A stretch of DNA of 13,961 nt from positions 1 through 13,961 of the forward strand of contig DCUI01000123.1 in the NCBI GenBank assembly GCA_002327785.1, read 5' to 3'. Within the stretch, counting starts at the first letter, position 1, and each line of letters starts with the position of its first letter. This DNA is from Phycisphaerales bacterium UBA2218 (GTDB lineage Bacteria > Planctomycetota > Phycisphaerae > Sedimentisphaerales > Anaerobacaceae). Under the pieces are notes generated by a model. That model had not been told where the DNA came from and ran no database searches. It was given only the letters and a program-made list of their open reading frames with translations. Shown one piece after another: positions 6,661 to 13,305 of this stretch. Position numbers and translations under genes: made by a program.

Positions 6661-9294
6661 TCAGCTTCCCTTTCGGTTCTCGCGGCAGAACTGGGCCATG
6701 AGTTCCATGGCCTTGCTGGTCTTTTCCATCGAGCCGTCGAGCTTGGCAAAGGCGTCGACCAGGTCCAACAACTCCGCCGGGGCTTCGACGGAGCCGTATT
6801 GATGGGCCGTGTTGACGATGCCTGCGTCGAGGCCGTACTCCATCGCCTTGGCGACGTATGCCCGGCAGACGCCGATCCGGCGGGCCGGCAGGTCTCGTAC
6901 GCTGTTGCTGATGCCCAACGAGCAGTGGACGCCTTTCATCTGCGGGTCGCTGCGGACCTTCTTGATCGTCTCAAATGTGCGGTAGGTGTAGCCGGGGACG
7001 TCGGGCTCCATCGGCATATCGATCGCTATCGGGAAGACGGTCGAGTCGAAGAATATCTGATTGGGTTTGAAGCCATATTGGCCGACCGCCCGCTCGAAGA
7101 TCTGCTTCGCCAGACCGTAGAGCTCGTCCACCGAGTGCGACCCGCCGGGGCCGGTGGATTTCTCTTCGCTGACGAGCAGGCCGACAAACGAGAAGTCGTG
7201 GTCCTTCTTCAAGGGCAGCATCCTGTCCATCGTGTAGACTTTGACGGAGTTGAGCAGGGGAGGCTTGGAAAAAGACAGGTCGGGCCTACTTTGAGGGGGA
7301 ACAATCTCCCTCCCCGCAGCGCCGCTGCGCGTCGGGCTTCGTTTTTCCCCCTCAAACCCCGGTTGCGCGCCAAGAGATTTGTCCTCTCCATTCTTCAACG
7401 AAATCAAGCCAAGAGATTTCGTTGAAGAACATAGGTCCGACCTGTCTTTTTCCAAGCCGGCGTACCATTCCTTCAGTCCTGCGATCAGGACATCGTCGCT
7501 GCTGCTGTCGACGCAGACGGGTACGCCGCGACCCCACTTTCGCACGAGCCGGACGTATTCGACCATCATCTCGACCGCCTGCTGCGGGTCCTGCTCGCCG
7601 AAGGCGTCGAGGTTCACGGCGATGTAATCGGCGCCGTCGTTGGCCTGCGACTCGATCAGGGCCCGAATATAGTCGAGCTGCGGGCTGGGGTTCGTGTACG
7701 CGCCGGCGCCGAGGGCGTGCAGCTCCTTCATGATCTGGCCGGTCTTGGGAATGGAGGCGTGGATCGATTCGCCAATCGAGATCAGCGAGTTCTTCATCGT
7801 GTGGTCTCTCCCGAACAGGTAATTGATGATGGATGATGTGTGCTGCAGGGCGGGATTGCGCGGCTTGTTGATGATCGTCCGCAGCCGGTCGAGGCCCGAT
7901 TCGCCTTTTTCCGACGCGGCGGCTTCGTAGATCCGCTCGCCGATGCAGATGCGGTCGAGGTTGTTGCCGCAGCGGCCGTCCGCGGTGGCGTCGCCGCAGG
8001 GGGCGTTGTCCATCCCCTTCTCGCAGCCGCCGATGGTGCACAGGCCGAAGTTCTCCGGCAGGAAACAGTCGCCGCACTCCTCGCAGTCGAACAGCAGGTA
8101 CTTGAAGCCCTTCTCACTGCTGTTGAAGAGCTTGTAGATCGCGCCTTTGCCCGCGTCGGCGCCGAGGACGGACATCGCTTTCTTGAAGACGTGAAAGCTG
8201 GCGTGCCTGGGATCGAGGAAGGCCCAATGCGAGAAGTCGAAGAACCGCTTGCCGAAGGTCGGATACGGTGTGATGAGCCGGGCCCTCGCGCCGGATTCAT
8301 CGTAGAGGTAGAATGCCTCTTTCGCCGGCCAGTGGAGATTGGCTTTGAACTGCTCCCAATTCGGGCCGATCTCGGCCGCCCGCTGGAGGATCTTCGTGAA
8401 CAACTCGAAATGGGGGACGCCGCCGATATCGACGCCGGCTGCTCCCATGGCTTTGTACATCGCCACCTGCTGGGCCGCCCGCTCCAGGTGGTCTTCAATC
8501 CGCTCCGACTGGATCTTGGCCAGCAGCCCATCGCTGACGAAACAGCCCGGCAGCTTGATGTCGTGCATCAGTCGCGGGGCCGGCGTCAGCGTGCTCAGCA
8601 GATACACGTTGCCGATCACGGGGATGCTTGAACCGATTTCTTTCAAGTACGTGAACAGTTCGAGCGATTTTCGCCAGTCCCAGCCGACCTGCGTGATGAG
8701 GAACTCCGCGCCGCAGGCGATCTTTTTTCCCATCTTATAGTACTGCTGCATCTGGGAGGGTTCGCTGTACTTGAAGGGCGAGACCGCCGCCCCCGCGAAG
8801 AATCGGCGGACCTCCTTGAGGGATTGGGGCCTGGCCTGTATGAGCGAGTCGTGATCGATCTTCCGGATCAGTCGCAAGAGGCCGAGCGATTCAAGCTCGA
8901 AGACGCCCACGGCCTTGGCCGGCTTGTCGCCCGTCAAGGCCAGGACGCTCTCGACACCTGCTTTTCGCAGGCTCATGAGTGAACTGACGACGGCGTCGGC
9001 GTTCATGTCCTTGCAGGTCACGTGCGGCACGACATCCAGCCCATCGAGCAAACCCTTGGCCTGGCAGGCGGCAATCACGGCGGCCGGCTCGATGTTCGCG
9101 ACGCCGCCGGGGCTCTGGGGCAAGGCAATCGCGGCGAAGTCAAACCCCGCCGGGATCGCGGAGGCGTTCTTCTTGTATGCCTTGAGAAACTTCTCGATGG
9201 GATCGAAGCTAAACCCGGGCCCGCCCGTCAACTCTGCCAGAACGACAAAACTCGCTTGCTTCGTCAATTGATCCTTGAGACTCGTTCGCGTCAT
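6661..9294 (-). CDS. Methylenetetrahydrofolate reductase fused to MTHFR_C zinc/Cys domain and pterin-binding methyltransferase domain
   Basis: From ATG 9294 (SD GGAG at 9301-9304, 6 nt upstream) the protein is 877 aa. Numbering below counts from TTG 9306; subtract 4 for this start. Residues ~15-330 are a MetF-like TIM barrel (HVTCKDMN, VLALTGD, FLITQVGWD) that would reduce methylene- to methyl-tetrahydrofolate. ~355-455 is a Cys-rich MTHFR_C-type domain (CEECGDCFLPENFGLC and CEKGMDNAPCG), like the MetV-type partners of acetogen reductases. ~505-860 is a dihydropteroate-synthase/MeTr-like pterin barrel (SIGESIHASIP, GADYIAVN, VCVDSSSDDVL, HCSLGISNSVRDLPARR), which would donate the methyl group to a corrinoid or thiol acceptor. 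Residues ~618-681 are a foreign in-frame insertion encoded by the palindrome at 7262-7458. Without it, EWYAG would run on to PPLLNSVKVYT. The direction of flux and the acceptor are inferred only. Confidence 0.9.
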   Translation of the reverse strand: MTRTSLKDQLTKQASFVVLAELTGGPGFSFDPIEKFLKAYKKNASAIPAGFDFAAIALPQSPGGVANIEPAAVIAACQAKGLLDGLDVVPHVTCKDMNADAVVSSLMSLRKAGVESVLALTGDKPAKAVGVFELESLGLLRLIRKIDHDSLIQARPQSLKEVRRFFAGAAVSPFKYSEPSQMQQYYKMGKKIACGAEFLITQVGWDWRKSLELFTYLKEIGSSIPVIGNVYLLSTLTPAPRLMHDIKLPGCFVSDGLLAKIQSERIEDHLERAAQQVAMYKAMGAAGVDIGGVPHFELFTKILQRAAEIGPNWEQFKANLHWPAKEAFYLYDESGARARLITPYPTFGKRFFDFSHWAFLDPRHASFHVFKKAMSVLGADAGKGAIYKLFNSSEKGFKYLLFDCEECGDCFLPENFGLCTIGGCEKGMDNAPCGDATADGRCGNNLDRICIGERIYEAAASEKGESGLDRLRTIINKPRNPALQHTSSIINYLFGRDHTMKNSLISIGESIHASIPKTGQIMKELHALGAGAYTNPSPQLDYIRALIESQANDGADYIAVNLDAFGEQDPQQAVEMMVEYVRLVRKWGRGVPVCVDSSSDDVLIAGLKEWYAGLEKDRSDLCSSTKSLGLISLKNGEDKSLGAQPGFEGEKRSPTRSGAAGREIVPPQSRPDLSFSKPPLLNSVKVYTMDRMLPLKKDHDFSFVGLLVSEEKSTGPGGSHSVDELYGLAKQIFERAVGQYGFKPNQIFFDSTVFPIAIDMPMEPDVPGYTYRTFETIKKVRSDPQMKGVHCSLGISNSVRDLPARRIGVCRAYVAKAMEYGLDAGIVNTAHQYGSVEAPAELLDLVDAFAKLDGSMEKTSKAMELMAQFCRENRKGS
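7262..7458. mobile_element. Nested palindromic (MITE-like) insertion read in frame inside the reductase gene
   Basis: Terminal inverted repeats span 7262-7288 and 7432-7458: 27 bp, 26 of 27 matching, beginning GGCTTGGAAAAAGACAGG. Inside, almost abutting, are a perfect 12-bp inverted repeat (TTTGAGGGGGAA at 7290-7301 against 7345-7356) and a perfect 15-bp one (TTCTTCAACGAAATC at 7391-7405 against 7415-7429, 9-nt loop). The first encloses a smaller GCAGCG/CGCTGC hairpin at 7316-7328. CCAAGAGATTT also occurs twice as a direct repeat (about 7370-7380 and 7409-7419). No transposase is encoded. The metF-fusion frame passes through without a stop. No clear target-site duplication is visible. Confidence 0.85.
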
Positions 9295-9454
9295 GCTCAT
9301 CTCCAAAACCAGTCAAGTCCGGCCGTCGCAGAGACGGGCAGCCGAGGACAGCAGGATACCAAATCGGCCTCTTGAGTGCCATGTCAATTCGGAGCGATGT
9401 TCCCTCGGTTTGCGACAAGGTATCGCGGAGCGACTGTTCGGACCATGAAATGAT

Positions 9455-9482
9455 TTGCCGTTTCCCGGCTTTGCTGTATAGT
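9455..9482 (+). promoter_or_regulatory. Sigma-70-like promoter of the DUF5010-like gene
   Basis: TTGCCG (9455-9460, 4 of 6) and TATAGT (9477-9482, 5 of 6) are separated by 16 bp. The expected start near 9489 leaves a leader of about 27 nt that contains the strong AAGGAG Shine-Dalgarno at 9501-9506. Confidence 0.6.
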
Positions 9483-9515
9483 TGTCTGCGTAAGCATACA
9501 AAGGAGTTCATACAG

Positions 9516-11078
9516 ATGACACACGTCATTTTATTTTCCGTATTGCTGTGTGCAATGCCGGCGGAGCCGAGGCAGATGCCGACAAGGCCGCCGGGGGAGT
9601 TCTTTCCGCTCAAGGCCCAGGATCACCGCGAGGCGGTCTCGTTCAAGCGGGGCCAGGCGATTGTCGGAACGACGTACTTCTATTGGTACGACATTGGGAG
9701 CAAAGCCCATATTGTGGACCACGACGGCTCGGACGCCCTGACGACGCACCCGGCCGATCTGGTTGGGATCAGCTTCACAAGCCCCACTTGGCACAAAGGC
9801 CAGCTCAAGGACATGATCGATGCAAGTGTGGACTTCCTGATGCCGGTATTCTGGGGCGTGCCGGGCAAATATGACGGGTGGAGCTTCGTCGGCCTGCCGC
9901 CGCTGGTGGAGGCGCATACGGCGTTGGAGAAGGAAGGGCTCAGGCCGCCGGCTATCGGCCTGTTCTATGACACGTCGATCCTGCAATGGAACGGTGCTAA
10001 CGCCGACGGGAGCAGCTATCACGTGGACCTGACGACCGAGTTCGGACGGGAGTGGTTCTACCTCGCCATACGCGATTTCTTCAGTCTGATCCCGCCGGAG
10101 AAGTGGGCCCGAGTTGACGGCCGGCCGATCATCTTTCTCTACGAGGCGGCGTTCGCCAAGGAGCAGGAGCCGCAGCAGCAGTTCGCCTATACGAAGGCCC
10201 GCTTCGAGGAGGATTTTGGCGTTGAGCCGTTTGTCGTGAAGTCCGCCGGCTGGCAAGGCGAGGCGGACGCGGTCTACTCCTGGGGCGGCGCGGTGAACGG
10301 GCCGATCATCTTCCGCGAGACGGTCTCGCTGGGGCCGGGATACGACCACAGTGCGGTCCCGGGGCGGCAGCCGCTGATCGTGGACCGCCGGGACGGCAAG
10401 ACCTACATCGACCGCTGGACAAAGGTGTTACAGCTCGATCCGGCGATCCGGCCGTGGATGGTGCACGTCGAGACCTGGAACGAGTGGCACGAGGGAACGG
10501 ACATCGCACACTCTCGCGAGTATGGCCGCAGCTACATCGTCCTGACGCGGCTGTTCGCCGATATGTGGCACACGGGCACGCAACTTCGCTTCCCGTGGGG
10601 CTACGCGAACGCCGACGTCGTAACCTGGCGGGCGGAGAAACCCGCCGGTCTGGACCTGCGGGTCAGTGGCGGCGACGGTGTCTGGGAGATCCGGGCTTTC
10701 GGGGACCGGCAAGCGGTGGTCACCTTGCCGAACCCGCATTCACAGACGGGCCGTTACTTGTACTTCGACGTGGACGACGCCTTCGCCTGTGGCCTGCTGG
10801 GCAGGGCGACGGCGCTCCGCGTGACGTATCGCGACGCCGGGTGCTCGTCATTTGGCGTGGAGTACGACAGCACGGTGAACGAGGGCCCGCTGGCCGGTGC
10901 GTTTCGGCCGGCAGGGGGCGTGCAGATCACCGGAACGGGTCGGTGGAAGACCGCCGAGTTCAACTTGCCCGATTGTTGCTTTATGAATCGCGGCAATGGC
11001 GCGGACTTTCGTTTGGCGGTGGTCGGCGGAGAGATCGAACTGGCCGTGAGCTGGGCCGAGCTCAGAAAGGGCAAGTGA
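9516..11078 (+). CDS. Secreted DUF5010 / GH99-like TIM-barrel protein
   Basis: The start at 9516 has AAGGAG 9 nt upstream and gives a 520-aa protein with a signal-peptide-like N-terminus (VILFSVLLCAMPA). An upstream in-frame ATG at 9372 would bury this signal and is rejected. Residues ~45-350 look like a TIM barrel of the DUF5010 / glycoside hydrolase 99-71 type: FYWYDIGS near 55, GISFTSPTWH near 84-93, and VETWNEWHEGTDI at 318-330, the place where such enzymes carry acidic and Trp residues. About 375-517 is a beta-rich C-terminal domain, possibly carbohydrate-binding. It would act on a glycan outside the cytoplasm; the substrate is unknown and the catalytic residues are not proven. It is convergent with the lipoprotein gene, 14 bp away, and I see no hairpin terminator between them. 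Confidence 0.7.
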   Translation: MTHVILFSVLLCAMPAEPRQMPTRPPGEFFPLKAQDHREAVSFKRGQAIVGTTYFYWYDIGSKAHIVDHDGSDALTTHPADLVGISFTSPTWHKGQLKDMIDASVDFLMPVFWGVPGKYDGWSFVGLPPLVEAHTALEKEGLRPPAIGLFYDTSILQWNGANADGSSYHVDLTTEFGREWFYLAIRDFFSLIPPEKWARVDGRPIIFLYEAAFAKEQEPQQQFAYTKARFEEDFGVEPFVVKSAGWQGEADAVYSWGGAVNGPIIFRETVSLGPGYDHSAVPGRQPLIVDRRDGKTYIDRWTKVLQLDPAIRPWMVHVETWNEWHEGTDIAHSREYGRSYIVLTRLFADMWHTGTQLRFPWGYANADVVTWRAEKPAGLDLRVSGGDGVWEIRAFGDRQAVVTLPNPHSQTGRYLYFDVDDAFACGLLGRATALRVTYRDAGCSSFGVEYDSTVNEGPLAGAFRPAGGVQITGTGRWKTAEFNLPDCCFMNRGNGADFRLAVVGGEIELAVSWAELRKGK

Positions 11079-11092
11079 AACCACCGGCAGGA

Positions 11093-11596
11093 TCAACGGG
11101 GTCCGACCATCTCGATCTCGACCGGGTTGCTGACGACCTCGATGCCCTCGAGGGAAAAAGCCACCCGCACAACATGGCGACCGGGTGTGAGAAGGGGATG
11201 GGCGTCCTCGGGCAAAGTCACCAGCATATCCGGAACTTCAACACCCGGGCCCAGGGCCAGGATCTTTCCATCCTTCGGTGGGGATCCAGGCCGGCGACGC
11301 CAGCGACCGTCGACAGAAAACCGATGTATGGGGGCCTGTCCGCCGGACTGGAACGCGAAGATCCGTTTGCCCTGGTTGCGCAGAGCGATGTTGAAAGTCG
11401 GGTTCTCTCCCGTGGGGTAAACGGACTTGGTTGGCCGCAATCGGCACTGCAGGCCCTCGGCCGCCTCGCCCCAGGTCAGTTCGGCGGGCAACAGCGACTG
11501 CATGTGCTTACGGGCCGCCGGTGCATGCCGTGAGCAACCGGCGCCTGCTGTGACGATCACCAGTACGACCACGATGCTGCACTTGAGAATTCTCAC
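11093..11596 (-). CDS. Putative lipoprotein with an Ig-like domain
   Basis: GTG 11594-11596 is preferred because AAGGAG at 11604-11609 lies 7 nt upstream; an in-frame GTG at 11629 would add 11 residues without a site. The 167-aa product begins with a positively charged, hydrophobic signal (RILKCSIVVVLVIVTAGAG) ending at Cys21. The residues before Cys are not an ideal lipobox, so lipidation is likely but unproven. The mature part (WGEAAEGLQCRLRP, YPTGENPTFNIALRNQGKR, LTPGRHVVRVAF, VSNPVEIEM) is a beta-sandwich-like domain of a type I recall from many planctomycete proteins of unknown function, resembling Ig or BsuPI-like folds. I cannot assign a role. Confidence 0.75.
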   Translation of the reverse strand: MRILKCSIVVVLVIVTAGAGCSRHAPAARKHMQSLLPAELTWGEAAEGLQCRLRPTKSVYPTGENPTFNIALRNQGKRIFAFQSGGQAPIHRFSVDGRWRRRPGSPPKDGKILALGPGVEVPDMLVTLPEDAHPLLTPGRHVVRVAFSLEGIEVVSNPVEIEMVGPR

Positions 11597-11637
11597 ACGG
11601 TCTCTCCTTGCTGAATGCTGTCCGGGCACCGGTCACC

Positions 11638-11643
11638 ATTATA
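11638..11643 (-). promoter_or_regulatory. -10 box upstream of the lipoprotein gene
   Basis: A perfect TATAAT on the minus strand about 42 nt before the chosen GTG start. No good -35 hexamer is present at 16-18 bp, so the call rests on the -10 box and its position. Confidence 0.45.
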
Positions 11644-11864
11644 CCTGATGAGTCCGTCCACGCCACCACGCGTCCGCAGGGCTCTAATTCATGGTATGAC
11701 AAGGGGTTATCTGTGAGAGCTGCCTATCGGAGAGCCACCTTCTCACGAGTTGTCAACCATTTTTCCACCAGAGCGACAGCGGGAAAAATGTCAATATGGG
11801 CAAGATAGGCTATTTTTGTCGCCACGGTGTCGCTTGTCTCGGCCTGAATCGTCTGTGAATACGC

Positions 11865-11886
11865 GATGTTGCCGTAAGGCAATATC
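11865..11886 (+). other. Hairpin with GNRA tetraloop
   Basis: Arms GATGTTGCC and GGCAATATC pair over 9 bp (one G-U) around a GTAA loop, a GNRA-type tetraloop typical of stable RNA. It is not followed by a T-run, so it is not an obvious terminator. Whether it is transcribed is unknown; the TATAAT at 11927 lies downstream of it. Confidence 0.4.
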
Positions 11887-12014
11887 CTGCAAAGGCTTAC
11901 AGGCGTTGTGCGACGAAACGATTCTCTATAATTGTGAGTTTGGTTTGTGGGGAGCTTCCGCAGGCATTGCGACATGCTCTCAATTGGGTGGCTTGGCGGG
12001 GAAGCGAGGTTGAG

Positions 12015-12034
12015 TTATCCACAGGTTCTCCACA
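12015..12034 (+). promoter_or_regulatory. Tandem DnaA-box-like sites
   Basis: TTATCCACA (12015-12023) matches the DnaA-box consensus perfectly. TTCTCCACA (12026-12034) follows in the same orientation, 11 bp apart start to start, with one mismatch. Such tandem boxes can mark an origin or a DnaA-regulated site, but no dnaA or dnaN gene or AT-rich unwinding element is seen here. Confidence 0.35.
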
Positions 12035-12237
12035 CGGATTGCGAGAGCTGCTGGGAGTTGTCCACTCACGGAGGGCACAGGATCGCAGGGAGTCGGCGTG
12101 CACAGGCGGGCACCGGAAAACTTTCGCGCCATTCCAGAAAAGTCGGGGCCACCATCCCATAATCATCGCGTCTATGGCCTTCGGGATGCCCCCACCGAGA
12201 AGACGACGCTCGCATCGCCCGCCGGTGGCCGATTTTC

Positions 12238-12266
12238 TTGACTTTCACTCGCCAATTGGATACACT
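12238..12266 (+). promoter_or_regulatory. Sigma-70-like promoter of the first PEP-CTERM gene
   Basis: TTGACT (12238-12243, 5 of 6) and TACACT (12261-12266, 4 of 6) are separated by exactly 17 bp. The start would be near 12273, giving a leader of about 149 nt containing a CGCCTG-A-CAGGCG palindrome and an 8-bp hairpin. Confidence 0.55.
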
Positions 12267-12308
12267 ACCTGTATCAATCGCCTGACAGGCGGTCGATTCG
12301 AAATGGGG

Positions 12309-12338
12309 GGTGCTCATCAATCTCCTCTCTTGAGCACC
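12309..12338 (+). promoter_or_regulatory. Leader hairpin before the first PEP-CTERM gene
   Basis: GGTGCTCA (12309-12316) and TGAGCACC (12331-12338) form a perfect 8-bp stem with a 14-nt pyrimidine-rich loop (TCAATCTCCTCTCT). It lies in the predicted 5' leader. The loop could pair with G-rich sequence near the start codon (the GGGGGG run before 12422), which would suggest translational control. Confidence 0.4.
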
Positions 12339-12421
12339 ATGTGTAGTTCGGTTGGTGGCTTGGCGATTTCAGCTTCACGGCAGGGGGCATTTCGCATCCA
12401 GTCATCGGGGGGTGTGGTGAC

Positions 12422-13186
12422 ATGAAAGTCCGAACGACAAGACGGGTCTTTCCGGCGGCGTGCGCGCTGGCCCTGGCGCTGGTGATGACCCCGGCGGTGG
12501 AGGCCGACACGGTGGACGTTGTGCACGACGGGTTCGGCGCCTACGACGTCACGACTTTCTGGGCCGCCGGTTACGACGGATACGGCGTCACATCCGGCGT
12601 ATATATGCTAAACAAGACCGGTGATACCGGACTTGGAAGCACATGGCACAACGGCTCGATCCCGGCCTTCTGCGTTGAGCTCCATGAGCCGCACCCCACG
12701 TCGACGCACACTTACGTCGTGCAGATGCCCGAGGACATGTACAACAGTTATACGGGGGAAGTTCTGGGCACGATGAAGGCGAACTACCTGCGGGAGCTGT
12801 GGGCGCGATACTACGATCCGGCGTGGGCCTCGGGGTCCTACACGAATCAGGACAACCTCGCCGCCGAGGCGTTTGCCGCGGCAGTTTGGGAGATCGTCTA
12901 CGAGAAACTGCCCGGCTCAGCCTCCGAGTGGGATGTCACGGTTGACGGCACGGCGGGTCTCGGCGGCTTCCGCGCCGAGGACCTGGACTGGGAGACCGCA
13001 AACAAGTGGCTGCACACGCTCACGGGCGGCGGGGCCAAGGCGGATCTGCGGGTCATCGTCTGCGACGGTCAGCAGAATTACCTTGTCGCAGTGCCGGAGC
13101 CGGCCACCGTGATCCTTCTGAGTCTGGGGGGATTGTGCGGCCTGTTGGGCCGAAAACACAAGTCGCGAACGACGGAACGAACATAA
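12422..13186 (+). CDS. PEP-CTERM sorting-signal protein
   Basis: A 254-aa secreted protein. Residues 1-28 are a signal peptide (RRVFPAACALALALVMTPAVEA, cleavage before Asp29). The C-terminus is a textbook PEP-CTERM signal: VPEPAT (224-229), hydrophobic VILLSLGGLCGLLG and a basic KHKSR tail. Exosortase would recognise and cleave it, releasing or anchoring the protein in the extracellular matrix. The body has PAFCVELHEPHP around C84 and NLAAEAFAAAVWEIVYE around 146-161, recalling the Cys and AxQxAxWEI halves of thioester (TED-like) domains, though the Gln expected in the second motif is not seen. No strong Shine-Dalgarno precedes the ATG (only GGTG), but the frame, signal peptide and C-terminus fit. 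No exosortase gene lies in the window. Confidence 0.9.
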   Translation: MKVRTTRRVFPAACALALALVMTPAVEADTVDVVHDGFGAYDVTTFWAAGYDGYGVTSGVYMLNKTGDTGLGSTWHNGSIPAFCVELHEPHPTSTHTYVVQMPEDMYNSYTGEVLGTMKANYLRELWARYYDPAWASGSYTNQDNLAAEAFAAAVWEIVYEKLPGSASEWDVTVDGTAGLGGFRAEDLDWETANKWLHTLTGGGAKADLRVIVCDGQQNYLVAVPEPATVILLSLGGLCGLLGRKHKSRTTERT

Positions 13187-13215
13187 TGCAATGAGCCTGT
13201 AGATGAGAGAAAAAC

Positions 13216-13236
13216 GCCTCGCCTGTATGGGGAGGC
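13216..13236 (+). terminator. Possible weak terminator after the first PEP-CTERM gene
   Basis: GCCTC (13216-13220) pairs with GAGGC (13232-13236), with two inner C-G pairs across a mismatch. The stem is preceded by an A-run and followed by TTATT. The T-tract is short, so read-through into the next gene is likely. Confidence 0.35.
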
Positions 13237-13249
13237 TTATTGGGGAGAT

Positions 13250-13271
13250 CGCTGGCGATGCAGCGCCAGCG
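13250..13271 (+). promoter_or_regulatory. Intergenic hairpin before the second PEP-CTERM gene
   Basis: CGCTGGCG (13250-13257) and CGCCAGCG (13264-13271) form a perfect 8-bp GC-rich stem with a 6-nt loop. No T-run follows, so it may stabilise or control the downstream message rather than terminate it. Confidence 0.4.
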
Positions 13272-13305
13272 GCACAAACGACGCAAAGTGAGTGGAGAAC
13301 GAACC

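Larger units (their letters stand above)
11644..12421. other. 780-bp gene-poor region with hairpins and DnaA-like boxes
   Basis: No open frame here has recognisable coding content. Visible elements: a 9-bp stem with a GTAA tetraloop (11865-11886); TATAAT at 11927-11932 on the plus strand with only a poor -35 TTGTGC; a perfect DnaA box TTATCCACA (12015-12023) followed 2 nt later by TTCTCCACA; the promoter of the first PEP-CTERM gene (12238-12266); a CGCCTG-A-CAGGCG palindrome (12279-12291); and an 8-bp leader hairpin (12309-12338). Confidence 0.5.

Noticed and set aside
9359..9387. TTGACA on the minus strand as a promoter of the MTHFR fusion
   Set aside because: The nearest -10-like TATCCT is 23 bp away, too far for sigma-70; no acceptable -10 box at 16-18 bp.
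11645..11680. Hammerhead-ribozyme-like CTGATGAG core
   Set aside because: The required GAAA core strand and closing stems are missing nearby; it is a chance match.
11724..11975. Minus-strand 83-codon ORF in the lower-GC stretch
   Set aside because: No Shine-Dalgarno or recognised domain was seen; it covers the GNRA hairpin. Possible remnant, but unsupported.
11934..12425. Plus-strand 163-codon ORF in the gene-poor region
   Set aside because: Composition and repertoire do not look coding, it covers the promoter and leader of the PEP-CTERM gene, and no motif is present.
13271..13284. Sigma-54-like GG-N10-GC site before the second PEP-CTERM gene
   Set aside because: The -24 half fits (GGCAC) but the -12 half is poor (ACGCA), and the start would fall inside the Shine-Dalgarno site.
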